The notes: generated by a model from the letters alone, not told the origin. A stretch of 9,131 nucleotides of DNA from an uncultured Oscillospiraceae bacterium (GCA_910589085.1 CAJUSG010000052.1:1-9131), one strand, 5' to 3'. Shown: positions 1-5,212, numbered from the stretch's first letter. Program-made: numbers and translations.

Positions 1-174
1 GGACCTCGCGGCCCTGGCAGGCATTCATCGCCGCCGTGCGGACATCGCAGTCCGGCTCCTTCAGCCACTGCTGGATGATATCCAGGGGGACCTCGCGGCC
101 CTGGCAGGCATTCATCGCCGCCGTGCGGACATGCCAGTCCGGGTCCTTCAGCCACTGCTGGAGAGTTTCAAAGC
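1..174. repeat. 87-bp tandem repeat, two copies
   Basis: Copies lie at 1-87 and 88-174. The first ~45 bases of each copy are identical, and most differences fall in a short patch around 46-57 / 133-144 and at the 3' end of the second copy. The period equals 29 codons, so the repeat is in frame with the minus-strand HEAT-like gene. More copies probably continue left of the window. Confidence 0.9.
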
Positions 175-190
175 TAATCTCCTTTTTCAA
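1..190 (-). CDS. HEAT-like repeat protein, N-terminal part (runs off left edge)
   Basis: A minus-strand reading frame starts at TTG (188-190), six bases after a strong AGGAGGA site (197-203), and stays open to base 1, giving 63 codons. The protein begins MKKEISFETLQQWLKDPDW. It then repeats a 29-residue unit containing QQWLK-[DE]PD-x-x-VRTAAMNACQGREV, as expected for paired helices of HEAT or leucine-rich-variant type. Such proteins are usually solenoid scaffolds that bind other proteins; the partner here is unknown. The non-ATG start makes it easy to miss. It follows the 45-aa gene directly: that gene's stop overlaps this gene's ribosome-binding site, suggesting coupled translation. The HEAT-like label rests on repeat length and pattern only. 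Confidence 0.72.
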   Translation of the reverse strand, partial: MKKEISFETLQQWLKDPDWHVRTAAMNACQGREVPLDIIQQWLKEPDCDVRTAAMNACQGREV

Positions 191-202
191 TTTTCTTCCT
201 CC

Positions 203-340
203 TCAAGTAAACTCCCGCCACCGCTGGGCGAATACGCTGGGCAGCTTCCCGCCGTTGGGTGCGTAGCGGGGCTTGTTCAGCCGGGTGTAGCCCGCCCGCT
301 GCATTGCTGCACGGGCCTTGCTCCGTAAAAGCTCTCGCAT
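203..340 (-). CDS. 45-aa basic hypothetical protein
   Basis: ATG at 338-340 follows a near-perfect AGGAGGTGA site (345-353). The 45-residue product starts MRELLRSKARAAMQRAGYTR and ends in RWREFT. It is rich in Arg and Lys and has no membrane segment or recognisable domain. The TGA stop (203-205) touches the ribosome-binding site of the next gene, so translation of the two is probably linked. It lies in the leftward micro-gene run of the element. I do not recognise the family; nucleic-acid or protein binding is possible from its charge but is not shown. The strong Shine-Dalgarno and tight packing make it a real gene despite its size. Confidence 0.65.
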   Translation of the reverse strand: MRELLRSKARAAMQRAGYTRLNKPRYAPNGGKLPSVFAQRWREFT

Positions 341-373
341 GGTGTCACCTCCTATGCGTTGTATTCCCCCGTT

Positions 374-526
374 TCAATCTTCCAGGTACGCCTTGTCCAC
401 CAGGCGCTTCAATTCCGGGAAATCAATCCCGTCGTCGTGAGCCGCACGGTCCAGGATGATTTCCTTGAATCTCGGACCAGCCCCATCCAAGGCGTTCCAG
501 TAGTCCTCAAATGCGAACTTTGCCAT
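374..526 (-). CDS. 50-aa acidic hypothetical protein
   Basis: I chose the ATG at 524-526 (MAKFAFEDYW...) because AGGAGG at about 534-539 sits at good distance from it. A longer in-frame start at 607 would overlap the upstream gene and has no such site. The 50-residue product is soluble, mixed-charge and probably helical, ending in ...ELKRLVDKAYLED. There is no known domain. The upstream gene's TAG stop (538-540) overlaps this gene's ribosome-binding site, so the two are likely translated in a coupled way. Function unknown; an accessory protein of the mobile element. Confidence 0.65.
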   Translation of the reverse strand: MAKFAFEDYWNALDGAGPRFKEIILDRAAHDDGIDFPELKRLVDKAYLED

Positions 527-537
527 TGCGATTCCTC

Positions 538-693
538 CTATTTTCCAACCATAAGCCCAAAGAATTGCAGAACCACGGAGCCGACCATAAATATTCCGAT
601 CAGCCAACAGATCATCTCAAATCTTTCTTTAGATATTGGTTCCTTTTCAAAGCCGACCTCGCTCCCATCCGGAAGCCGAATATAAAATTTCAC
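538..693 (-). CDS. 51-aa single-pass membrane peptide (GTG start)
   Basis: GTG at 691-693 lies six bases after AAGGAG (700-705). The 51-residue product begins MKFYIRLPDGSEVGFEKEP, a short soluble N-terminus. One hydrophobic helix follows, from about residue 28 to 48 (CWLIGIFMVGSVVLQFFGL), and the protein ends VGK. It has no signal-peptidase site, so it should be a small membrane protein. The stop codon overlaps the ribosome-binding site of the 50-aa gene downstream. No family is recognised. Small membrane peptides in such elements can act in exclusion, transfer or toxicity, but nothing in the sequence decides between these. Confidence 0.62.
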   Translation of the reverse strand: MKFYIRLPDGSEVGFEKEPISKERFEMICWLIGIFMVGSVVLQFFGLMVGK

Positions 694-729
694 TTTTTTC
701 TCCTTTCCGGGCTTGACAGAAAGGACGTT

Positions 730-834
730 CTATGGTACGATTGTTCCATCAAGCCCGATTGCCTCATAATCGGCCTGATTTGCCCTCACTGGTGTGTCCG
801 CACCGGCGGGGGCGTTTTTTATGCGCTGGACCAT
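730..834 (-). CDS. 34-aa hypothetical protein overlapping the excisionase-like gene
   Basis: ATG at 832-834 follows GGAGG (839-843) at a short, four-base spacing. The frame reads MVQRIKNAPAGADT... and ends ...EAIGLDGTIVP before TAG (730-732). Its start lies inside the last codons of the 819-1040 gene in another frame, giving a 16-base overlap that favours translational coupling. The product is soluble with no known domain. Evidence is the RBS, the overlap pattern and a protein-like composition; the small size limits confidence. Confidence 0.5.
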   Translation of the reverse strand: MVQRIKNAPAGADTPVRANQADYEAIGLDGTIVP

Positions 835-1040
835 ATTGCCTCCGGTCCAAATCGCTCCTCCACCCACCGCTCCAAAAGTCGGGTATAGACGTAGCAAACA
901 CAGGACTTATCCGTTTTGATGAAATCTCCGAAAGGGAATCGGCCCTGCTCCATCCCGGACCGAAGCGTGGTAGGTGAAATCCGCATACCCAAGGCCCGCA
1001 GCTTTTCCGTGGCCTCCTCAACCGTCAAAATGTCCTTCAT
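819..1040 (-). CDS. Small HTH protein, excisionase-like
   Basis: The 73-aa product begins MKDILTVEEATEKLRALGMR. It shows a helix-turn-helix pattern at about residues 5-35 (LTVEEATEKLRALG, then ISPTTLRSGMEQG), followed by a strand-rich wing and a C-terminal helix (TRLLERWVEERFG). This layout is typical of small winged-helix recombination directionality factors and MerR-like DNA binders in Bacillota elements. Its place next to a repressor in an integrase-bearing element suggests an Xis role, an inference not proven by sequence. The ATG at 1038-1040 is the only in-frame start, because a stop lies just upstream. AGGAGG is present, but about 12 bases away, longer than ideal. The 34-aa gene overlaps its 3' end. 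Confidence 0.7.
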   Translation of the reverse strand: MKDILTVEEATEKLRALGMRISPTTLRSGMEQGRFPFGDFIKTDKSCVCYVYTRLLERWVEERFGPEAIWSSA

Positions 1041-1110
1041 TTCTTCGCTTCACCTCCTTAATAGTCCGGTTTATGTGACAGGTTAGGCGTATAATAGGGC
1101 TTGTACTCAT

Positions 1111-1320
1111 TTAAGCGCTATCCTGTTCCACTTGCTTCTTCTGAACAAGGCGGTCAACCGCCGTTTCCATACGGTGCCGAATACCGTCCGGGCTGCGCTT
1201 CCCGTTGAGAATCATAGAAATATACGCTTTCGTCACCCCCAGTTCTGCGGCCAAATCGTCGTAAGTAATGCGCTCATTGTGCATTTTCCCGACCAAGCGG
1301 CCAGTCCATTTTTCCGGCAA
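1111..1320 (-). CDS. Small Xre-family (Cro/CI-like) regulator
   Basis: The ~69-aa protein consists almost wholly of one HTH_3-type domain: NERITYDDLAAELGVTKAY then ISMILNGKRSPDGIRHRME. The recognition-helix region is VTKAYISMILNGKR. Such proteins bind operators and set the lytic/transfer versus quiescent state. An ATG at 1324-1326 sits directly against AGGAGGG, which is too close to work. The TTG at 1318-1320, seven bases from AGGAGG, is the better start; an ATG start would add only two residues. It is the first gene of the leftward operon and diverges from the 36-aa gene. TGTTAAAATA repeats and an inverted repeat lie just upstream and are candidate operators. Confidence 0.85.
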   Translation of the reverse strand: MPEKWTGRLVGKMHNERITYDDLAAELGVTKAYISMILNGKRSPDGIRHRMETAVDRLVQKKQVEQDSA

Positions 1321-1335
1321 GTTCATCCCTCCTTA

Positions 1336-1379
1336 TGTTAAAATAGTTGACTGCGGCGGTTATTTTTGTTAAAATAACC
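1336..1379. promoter_or_regulatory. Candidate operator: TGTTAAAATA direct repeat plus 9-bp inverted repeat
   Basis: TGTTAAAATA occurs at 1336-1345 and 1367-1376, 31 bp apart, about three helical turns. The second copy is part of a perfect inverted repeat, GGTTATTTT / AAAATAACC (1358-1366 / 1371-1379), with a four-base centre. This palindrome covers the -10 box of the rightward promoter, and the first repeat abuts the ribosome-binding site of the Xre gene. A protein bound here could control both directions. The repeats are seen directly; which repressor binds is inference. Confidence 0.6.
1347..1375 (+). promoter_or_regulatory. Sigma-A-type promoter for the 36-aa gene
   Basis: TTGACT (1347-1352), a 17-bp spacer and TAAAAT (1370-1375) preceded by TGT, an extended -10. 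Transcription would start near 1382 and read the 36-aa gene at 1431. The -10 lies inside the 9-bp palindrome, so repression by occlusion is likely. Confidence 0.7.
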
Positions 1380-1430
1380 TCGGGTTTAGCGGCTACCTCC
1401 TTTTGATAAAGGGCGAAAGGAGGTGAAGCT

Positions 1431-1541
1431 ATGGCGTGTACTTGCAAACCTAAGCGTAGTTCGCCGATGACCGTCAGGGTCAAGGCGCATAAGCGTGGTG
1501 GTACGTCGGTCAAGCGCCACCGGAGGCACAGTCCCCGGTAA
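1431..1541 (+). CDS. 36-aa highly basic Cys-containing protein
   Basis: ATG at 1431 follows a textbook AAAGGAGGTGAAGCT leader. The 36-residue product begins MACTCKPKRSSPMTVRVKAHK and ends in a run of Arg/His/Lys to TAA (1539-1541). About 14 of 36 residues are Lys, Arg or His, and a CxC pair sits at residues 3-5. It has its own promoter (1347-1375) and terminator (1549-1580), making a stand-alone transcription unit between the two repressor genes. The charge suggests nucleic-acid binding, and the Cys pair could bind metal or redox-couple, but neither is shown. I do not recognise the family. Its position suggests a role in the element's switch, comparable in place, not in sequence, to phage Cro-region genes. 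Confidence 0.65.
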   Translation: MACTCKPKRSSPMTVRVKAHKRGGTSVKRHRRHSPR

Positions 1542-1548
1542 TCCACCG

Positions 1549-1580
1549 CCGCCCGGTGTCGTAAGCGCCGGGTGGTTTTT
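1549..1580 (+). terminator. Rho-independent terminator after the 36-aa gene
   Basis: CCGCCCGG (1549-1556) pairs with CCGGGTGG (1568-1575), with one G-U pair and an 11-base loop, followed by TTTTT. It begins eight bases after the stop codon and closes the short plus-strand unit. Confidence 0.85.
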
Positions 1581-1633
1581 GTTTCCGCCGCAGTCATGGG
1601 CTTTTTGGCAAACTGCCGAAATTAAAATATCTG

Positions 1634-1662
1634 TTGCATAAGTTAACAAAGTGTGCTATTAT
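1634..1662 (+). promoter_or_regulatory. Sigma-A-type promoter for the immR-immA operon
   Basis: TTGCAT (1634-1639), 17 bp, TATTAT (1657-1662), with TGC just before the -10 (extended -10). The start would be near 1669, leaving a leader of about 165 bases before the GTG at 1836. The leader holds a small GGCATAATGCC palindrome (about 1696-1706) and an imperfect direct repeat at 1723-1746 and 1757-1779, which may be regulatory. The palindromic AGTTAAC occurs at 1641-1647, inside the promoter spacer, and again at 1785-1791. Confidence 0.6.
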
Positions 1663-1835
1663 GAAGTTGCGAGGTTCATAAAGCGTTTGGCACGGGGCAT
1701 AATGCCGGGTGTTGGGTTTGTTGTTACTTTTTGCAACTGACAAGGCTATTATATCCGTTACTTTCGTTACTGTCAAGCCGCTTTAGTTAACTTTCCGTAC
1801 TTTGTGGGAATGAACAAATTTTTGGAGGTAGTTTT

Positions 1836-2186
1836 GTGAGTTTTTATAGTAACTTTATTTCGCTATGCAACTCTCGTGAAAAAACTCCATCTCGTGTAGT
1901 ATTGGAAGTCGGATTAAAGAAGTCGGCGGTCACACGATGGAAAGCGGGGGGAAGTCCAACTGATGCAACAGCCCAAAAAATAGCCGATTACTTTGGCGTT
2001 TCTGTGCAGGAGTTGATGGGCGAAGAAAAAGCGCCCACCCCGGAGGGTGAGCGCCAGCCTGACATCAACCAGGCAAAAATTGCTCTATTTGGCGGAGACG
2101 GAGAAGTAACCGATGAAATGTGGGAGGAGGCGATCTTTGCAGCTCAGTTAATTAAGGAAAGACACAAGCGAAAGAAGGGTAATTAA
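1836..2186 (+). CDS. ImmR-like Xre-family repressor
   Basis: The 116-aa protein starts at GTG 1836, seven bases after GGAGGT. Residues ~5-61 form an HTH_3 domain (SREKTPSRVVLEVGLKKSAV, then TRWKAGGSPTDATAQKIADY, FGVSVQELMG). The C-terminal half is acidic and then basic (IKERHKRKKGN). The immediate downstream gene is an ImmA-type metallopeptidase. In ICEBs1 and relatives ImmR represses excision and transfer genes and is cleaved by ImmA after DNA damage or cell-cell signalling. By analogy, this protein would keep the element silent and control its own operon and the divergent genes. The family is clear; the specific ICEBs1-like circuit is inference. Confidence 0.85.
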   Translation: MSFYSNFISLCNSREKTPSRVVLEVGLKKSAVTRWKAGGSPTDATAQKIADYFGVSVQELMGEEKAPTPEGERQPDINQAKIALFGGDGEVTDEMWEEAIFAAQLIKERHKRKKGN

Positions 2187-2188
2187 AA

Positions 2189-2608
2189 TTGATGGAGCTT
2201 ATGCAAGAAGCGGAACAAGCGGGTATTACCGTGGAATACTGCTCTTTGCCGCTAAATGAATCAATGACTTTTCAGGATGATGATGGAGATTTTATCCTGA
2301 TGGATTACTCCTTAATTGGAACCGGAGCAAAAGAGCGTGTCCATTTGGGACATGAAATAGGCCATAGCATTTTAGGCGCATTTTATAACCCTTATTCTCC
2401 TTTAGATGTAAGGCAGAAGCATGAAAATAGGGCAAATAAATGGGCCATTAAAAGATTAATTCCAGAGAGTGCTCTTGATGATGCAGTGGCAAACGGATGC
2501 ACCGATATATTTTCCCTGGCTGAACACTTTGAAGTCACAGAGGATTTTATGAAAATGGCCATCTGTTGGTACACTCACGGGAATCTTGCAGTGGATCTGT
2601 ATTTTTAG
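2189..2608 (+). CDS. ImmA/IrrE-family metallopeptidase
   Basis: The 139-aa protein carries the zinc-protease motif HEIGH at residues 55-59 within VHLGHEIGHSILGAF. A downstream helix with HENRANKWA has Glu79 as the probable third zinc ligand, as in the ImmA/IrrE (formerly DUF955) family. The start is TTG 2189 or the adjacent ATG 2192; AGAAGGG lies upstream at suitable distance. It begins two bases after the immR stop, a tight two-gene unit. In known pairs the protease cleaves the partner HTH repressor to induce the element. All catalytic residues look intact, so the switch should be functional. The cleavage site in the partner cannot be read from sequence. Confidence 0.88.
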   Translation: MMELMQEAEQAGITVEYCSLPLNESMTFQDDDGDFILMDYSLIGTGAKERVHLGHEIGHSILGAFYNPYSPLDVRQKHENRANKWAIKRLIPESALDDAVANGCTDIFSLAEHFEVTEDFMKMAICWYTHGNLAVDLYF

Positions 2609-2625
2609 AGAAAGCAGGAATATCA

Positions 2626-2937
2626 ATGTTGAAAATCCAAGAGACGAAAGAAAACGATAGAAGTATACCGACCAGTTTTGAAAAGAAACTCGTATCGAGC
2701 CAAAATCAGAAGATCGTAAACATCTTCATGTGGGTGCTTACAGTGTTCATGTTAGGAAGTGCCCTGGTGTTTTTTCCGTCAATGGCCAGCGGAGGGATGT
2801 TTCTTTTTGCTTGTATTTCCATCCCTTTGGAAAAAGCCCAAATGTTTTTGCGGACTAAGGGAATCAAGGGATGGATTAAGGCAATCATTTTAATCGTTCT
2901 GTTTGTTATCTGTATTAATCTGTACAAAATTCGATAA
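2626..2937 (+). CDS. 103-aa multi-pass membrane protein, unknown function
   Basis: ATG 2626 is preceded by AGGA with a six-base gap. I prefer it to the longer frame from 2566, which overlaps immA. The N-terminal ~28 residues are polar and charged (MLKIQETKENDRSIPTSFEK). Hydrophobic segments follow at about 30-50, 53-68 and 83-100, separated by a basic loop (RTKGIKGWIK). It lies 17 bases after immA and 26 bases before a membrane-anchored protein, on the same strand and probably the same transcript. No family is recognised. Genes here, between repressor/protease and integrase, often encode cargo such as exclusion or defence proteins; this is a guess from position only. Confidence 0.75.
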   Translation: MLKIQETKENDRSIPTSFEKKLVSSQNQKIVNIFMWVLTVFMLGSALVFFPSMASGGMFLFACISIPLEKAQMFLRTKGIKGWIKAIILIVLFVICINLYKIR

Positions 2938-2963
2938 TCCGAATAAAGAAAGAAGGGCTTTCA

Positions 2964-3755
2964 ATGTCGAAATCTTCATCTGGGAGCGGAATTATTGCCT
3001 CAATGTTGATTGTGCTGGTCACTTCTATCGGGCTTCCTGTTGGAGGATTTGGGCTTGGATACGGAACCGGCCTCCTGCGGTATGATGTGCTTGGCCCTCC
3101 CTATCAGGAACTGGCACATCCCGAAAACACAGAAAACAATCAAAGCACGCAGAATGTTCAAAAAGGAAGCATTATTTCTCCGAATTTGAGGGTTGAAAAT
3201 GGTGAAGTCATTTGGAGAAGTGAAATGTTACCAAGTAATGAAGACAGTTCTACTTTGGGCGATGGAGATTTGATTGATAAGGCCGATGTTCCACCACCAT
3301 CTCAAGTGCAGGATTCTCCCGACTTGCCAAGTAAGGAGCCGATCGTTTCCACTTCTTCGGAACAGACACCACCCCAGACACAGAATCCGGCACAGTCGCA
3401 GGGAACACCCCAGAACGCCGGGAATACAAACCAGGGAGGAAATTCAACCGAAGCAAAACCGTCTAGCTCCCAGACACAGACGGGTGTCAAGATTGATCCG
3501 TCTAGTCCGTCCGCTAATAAATCGCAGAATGGTGGGATAAGCACAGGAACTCAAGCCGGGGGAGATGTTTCCAGCAACTTCGCTGCCGGAAAAGTATTGA
3601 TAACAACAGCCTCGGATAACAATAAGGACCCAGTATATCATACTAAATATTGTTCCTCAGCCCAAAAAATAGCTCCGAATGATATGCGATGGTACGATTC
3701 AGTAGAAGCAGCAGCTGCTACCGGAAAGCGTCTGTGTGGAAATTGCGCTAGGTAA
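2964..3755 (+). CDS. Membrane-anchored protein with low-complexity stalk and C-terminal Cys/His module
   Basis: The 263-aa product starts at ATG 2964 after AAGAAGGG. Residues ~9-38 form a Gly-rich hydrophobic anchor (IIASMLIVLVTSIGLPVGG). Residues ~50-100 are polar. Residues ~105-205 are a disordered Ser/Thr/Pro/Gln/Asn-rich stalk. The C-terminal ~45 residues resemble the small zinc-binding module at the end of many secreted nucleases and MBL-fold proteins: a Y-H-x3-C element (His226, Cys230), an A-x2-x-G-K-R-x-C element, then C-x2-C (Cys258, Cys261). The anchor-stalk-domain build suggests a surface-exposed binding domain. No catalytic domain is present. The function is unknown; it could bind DNA or a cell-surface partner. 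It is downstream of another membrane protein and probably co-transcribed. Confidence 0.8.
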   Translation: MSKSSSGSGIIASMLIVLVTSIGLPVGGFGLGYGTGLLRYDVLGPPYQELAHPENTENNQSTQNVQKGSIISPNLRVENGEVIWRSEMLPSNEDSSTLGDGDLIDKADVPPPSQVQDSPDLPSKEPIVSTSSEQTPPQTQNPAQSQGTPQNAGNTNQGGNSTEAKPSSSQTQTGVKIDPSSPSANKSQNGGISTGTQAGGDVSSNFAAGKVLITTASDNNKDPVYHTKYCSSAQKIAPNDMRWYDSVEAAAATGKRLCGNCAR

Positions 3756-3949
3756 ATAAAAACCGCCCCCCAGGAGAAGAAAGGACCGCCTATGATAACC
3801 CCAGAAGAAGTCTATAATATTTTTCAGGAGACTGACCAGGAAAAAAGGGACGCACTGATATGCGCATTGTCCGAAGAAGACGCAAAATATATTATCAAGT
3901 GCTATGCAGACTTTTTGCGTCGGTAGAATAGTAAATAAAAACCGCCCCC
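3752..3949. repeat. 19-bp direct repeat flanking the 44-aa gene
   Basis: GTAAATAAAAACCGCCCCC occurs at 3752-3770 and 3931-3949, 179 bp apart, on either side of the 44-aa ORF. The first copy overlaps the stop of the 263-aa gene. The second copy forms the left arm of the folded leader before the integrase. An exact repeat of this length suggests insertion or duplication of the small gene. Confidence 0.85.
3792..3926 (+). CDS. 44-aa acidic helical hypothetical protein
   Basis: ATG 3792 is preceded by AAAGGA with a six-base gap. The product begins MITPEEVYNIFQETDQEKRD and ends YADFLRR before TAG. It is acidic, predicted mostly helical, with two Cys (in LICALS and IKCYA) and no membrane segment. 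It resembles tiny DUF-type proteins often found just before integrase genes in Bacillota elements, but I do not recognise a named family. An exact 19-bp repeat flanks it on both sides. The good RBS and amphipathic composition support it as real. Confidence 0.6.
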   Translation: MITPEEVYNIFQETDQEKRDALICALSEEDAKYIIKCYADFLRR

Positions 3950-4013
3950 GGTGTTGGAGCACCGGAGACGGCTATGAGGGTGATAGGTTTGACGGCCACA
4001 TCACCCTCTCATT
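3941..4013 (+). promoter_or_regulatory. Structured leader with two strong hairpins before the integrase
   Basis: CCGGTG/CACCGG (about 3948-3953 and 3960-3965) forms a tight hairpin, extended outward by CCG/CGG. Directly after it, GAGGGTGAT (3976-3984) and ATCACCCTC (4000-4008) form a perfect 9-bp stem with a 15-base loop. No long U-run follows either stem, so simple termination is unlikely. The element precedes the integrase RBS (4027-4031) and could control integrase translation or be a protein-binding site. The folding is seen directly; the function is inference. Confidence 0.55.
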
Positions 4014-4040
4014 ATAACCGAATATGGGAGGAAAAGTCAA

Positions 4041-5114
4041 GTGAATTGCCGAAAATGCAAGGTGGACATTCCTGATGAAAGCAAGTTTTGTCTTTTCTGC
4101 GGGGCAAAACAAGTCCAGGAAAAGCGAAAAGCGCTAAAGCGAGCCAACGGGACGGGGACCGTTTATAAACTCCAGGGGCGCAGGAAACGCCCTTGGGTAG
4201 CCTCTAAGAATAAGACCATCATAGGATACTACGAGACTAAAACCGCCGCCCTGGAGGCACTGAACCGCCTTACAGGGCGATCTCTGGACGAGCGATATAA
4301 TATGGTCTTTGCCGATGTATTTGAGGCGTGGAAACTGGAGCACTACAAAGAGCTTACTAAATCTGGCCGGACACAGTACGATATCTCATTTCAAATATTC
4401 TCCCCACTCCACAAAAAGAAATTCCGTGAGCTTCGAACAGCAGACTTTCAGGCGGTGATAGACCCACACATGAAAAAAACTCATTCCACGGTATCAAAAT
4501 ACAAGCAGCTTATAACCCAAATGTCCAAGTGGGCCATCCGGGAGGAACTTATCACAACTAATTTTGCTGCTTTCGTGAAACTGCCAGAGAACGTGAAAAA
4601 AGAAAAGGAAATTTTTTCCGACACCGATATCGAAAAGCTGGAAGCGGACGGAAGCGAAACGGCAAAGATTATCCTCATGCTGATTTACACCGGTATGCGT
4701 ATTGGAGAACTGTTTTCTTTGCCATTGGAAGATTACCATGACACTTATGTTGTCGGCGGCGAAAAAACGGACGCTGGGCGAAACAGAGTGATCCCTATCC
4801 GTCCTGAAGGACGCGGATACTTTTCCTATTTTGCAACGCAAGCAACTGGGGCACTGTTGCTGTCCGGATTCACCGGGGACAAGGTAGTGGCAAACTTTCG
4901 GCGCAGAAACTATTACCCTCTTTTGGACAAGCTGGATATAGATCGGAAATCGCCACATGCTACACGGCACACTTACGCTAGTCGAGCCAGAAAAGCCGGG
5001 ATGCCACCTGAGATACTACAAAAAATCCTTGGGCACGCAGACTACAACACTACCGCAAATATCTATGTCCATACTGATGTGGATGAACTTATTAGGGCAG
5101 TAGAGACAGCGTGA
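4041..5114 (+). CDS. int: Tyrosine recombinase (integrase) with N-terminal zinc ribbon
   Basis: This 357-aa enzyme integrates and excises the element by site-specific recombination at tRNA-Val. It starts at GTG 4041, nine bases after GGAGG. Residues 3-20 form a CxxC-10-CxxC zinc ribbon (Cys3, 6, 17, 20). Residues ~30-80 are a basic arm-type DNA-binding domain, ~85-185 a SAM-like core-binding domain and ~190-357 the catalytic domain. Active-site residues all appear present: Arg220 (TGMRIGE), Lys242 (GEKT), His306 and Arg309 (HATRH), His332 (LGHAD) and Tyr342 (NIYVH). It should therefore be active. It reads toward the attachment site 120 bases downstream. A zinc ribbon at the N-terminus is less common than the plain arm domain and may aid DNA or partner contact. 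Confidence 0.95.
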   Translation: MNCRKCKVDIPDESKFCLFCGAKQVQEKRKALKRANGTGTVYKLQGRRKRPWVASKNKTIIGYYETKTAALEALNRLTGRSLDERYNMVFADVFEAWKLEHYKELTKSGRTQYDISFQIFSPLHKKKFRELRTADFQAVIDPHMKKTHSTVSKYKQLITQMSKWAIREELITTNFAAFVKLPENVKKEKEIFSDTDIEKLEADGSETAKIILMLIYTGMRIGELFSLPLEDYHDTYVVGGEKTDAGRNRVIPIRPEGRGYFSYFATQATGALLLSGFTGDKVVANFRRRNYYPLLDKLDIDRKSPHATRHTYASRARKAGMPPEILQKILGHADYNTTANIYVHTDVDELIRAVETA

Positions 5115-5212
5115 TTTGTTAGTAATTTGTTAGCAACCAAAAGAATCTGTACTTGATTTTGAATGAATAAGGATGGGAAAAACGTTGAAATATCAGAAAA
5201 AATCAAGTACAG
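5114..5212. repeat. Arm-type repeats of the attachment region
   Basis: ATTTGTTAG occurs twice, at 5114-5122 and 5125-5133, with an 11-bp period, one helical turn apart. Further on, CTGTACTTGATTTT (5147-5160) and AAAATCAAGTACAG (5199-5212) are perfect 14-bp inverted arms 38 bp apart. Between the integrase stop and the tRNA fragment, these are the expected places for integrase arm sites and Xis/host-factor sites. Confidence 0.75.

Noticed and set aside
1..174. CRISPR array
   Set aside because: The repeated unit is 87 bp, contiguous without spacers and encodes an in-frame protein repeat.
374..607. 77-aa version of the 50-aa protein
   Set aside because: The extra N-terminus lies antisense-free but inside the membrane-peptide gene, and the strong RBS matches the later ATG.
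1018..1110. 30-codon minus ORF starting right after the Xre stop
   Set aside because: No Shine-Dalgarno at working distance and poor composition; it overlaps the excisionase-like gene.
4494..4970. 158-codon minus frame inside the integrase
   Set aside because: Fully antisense to a clear integrase, with no RBS and no protein-like pattern.
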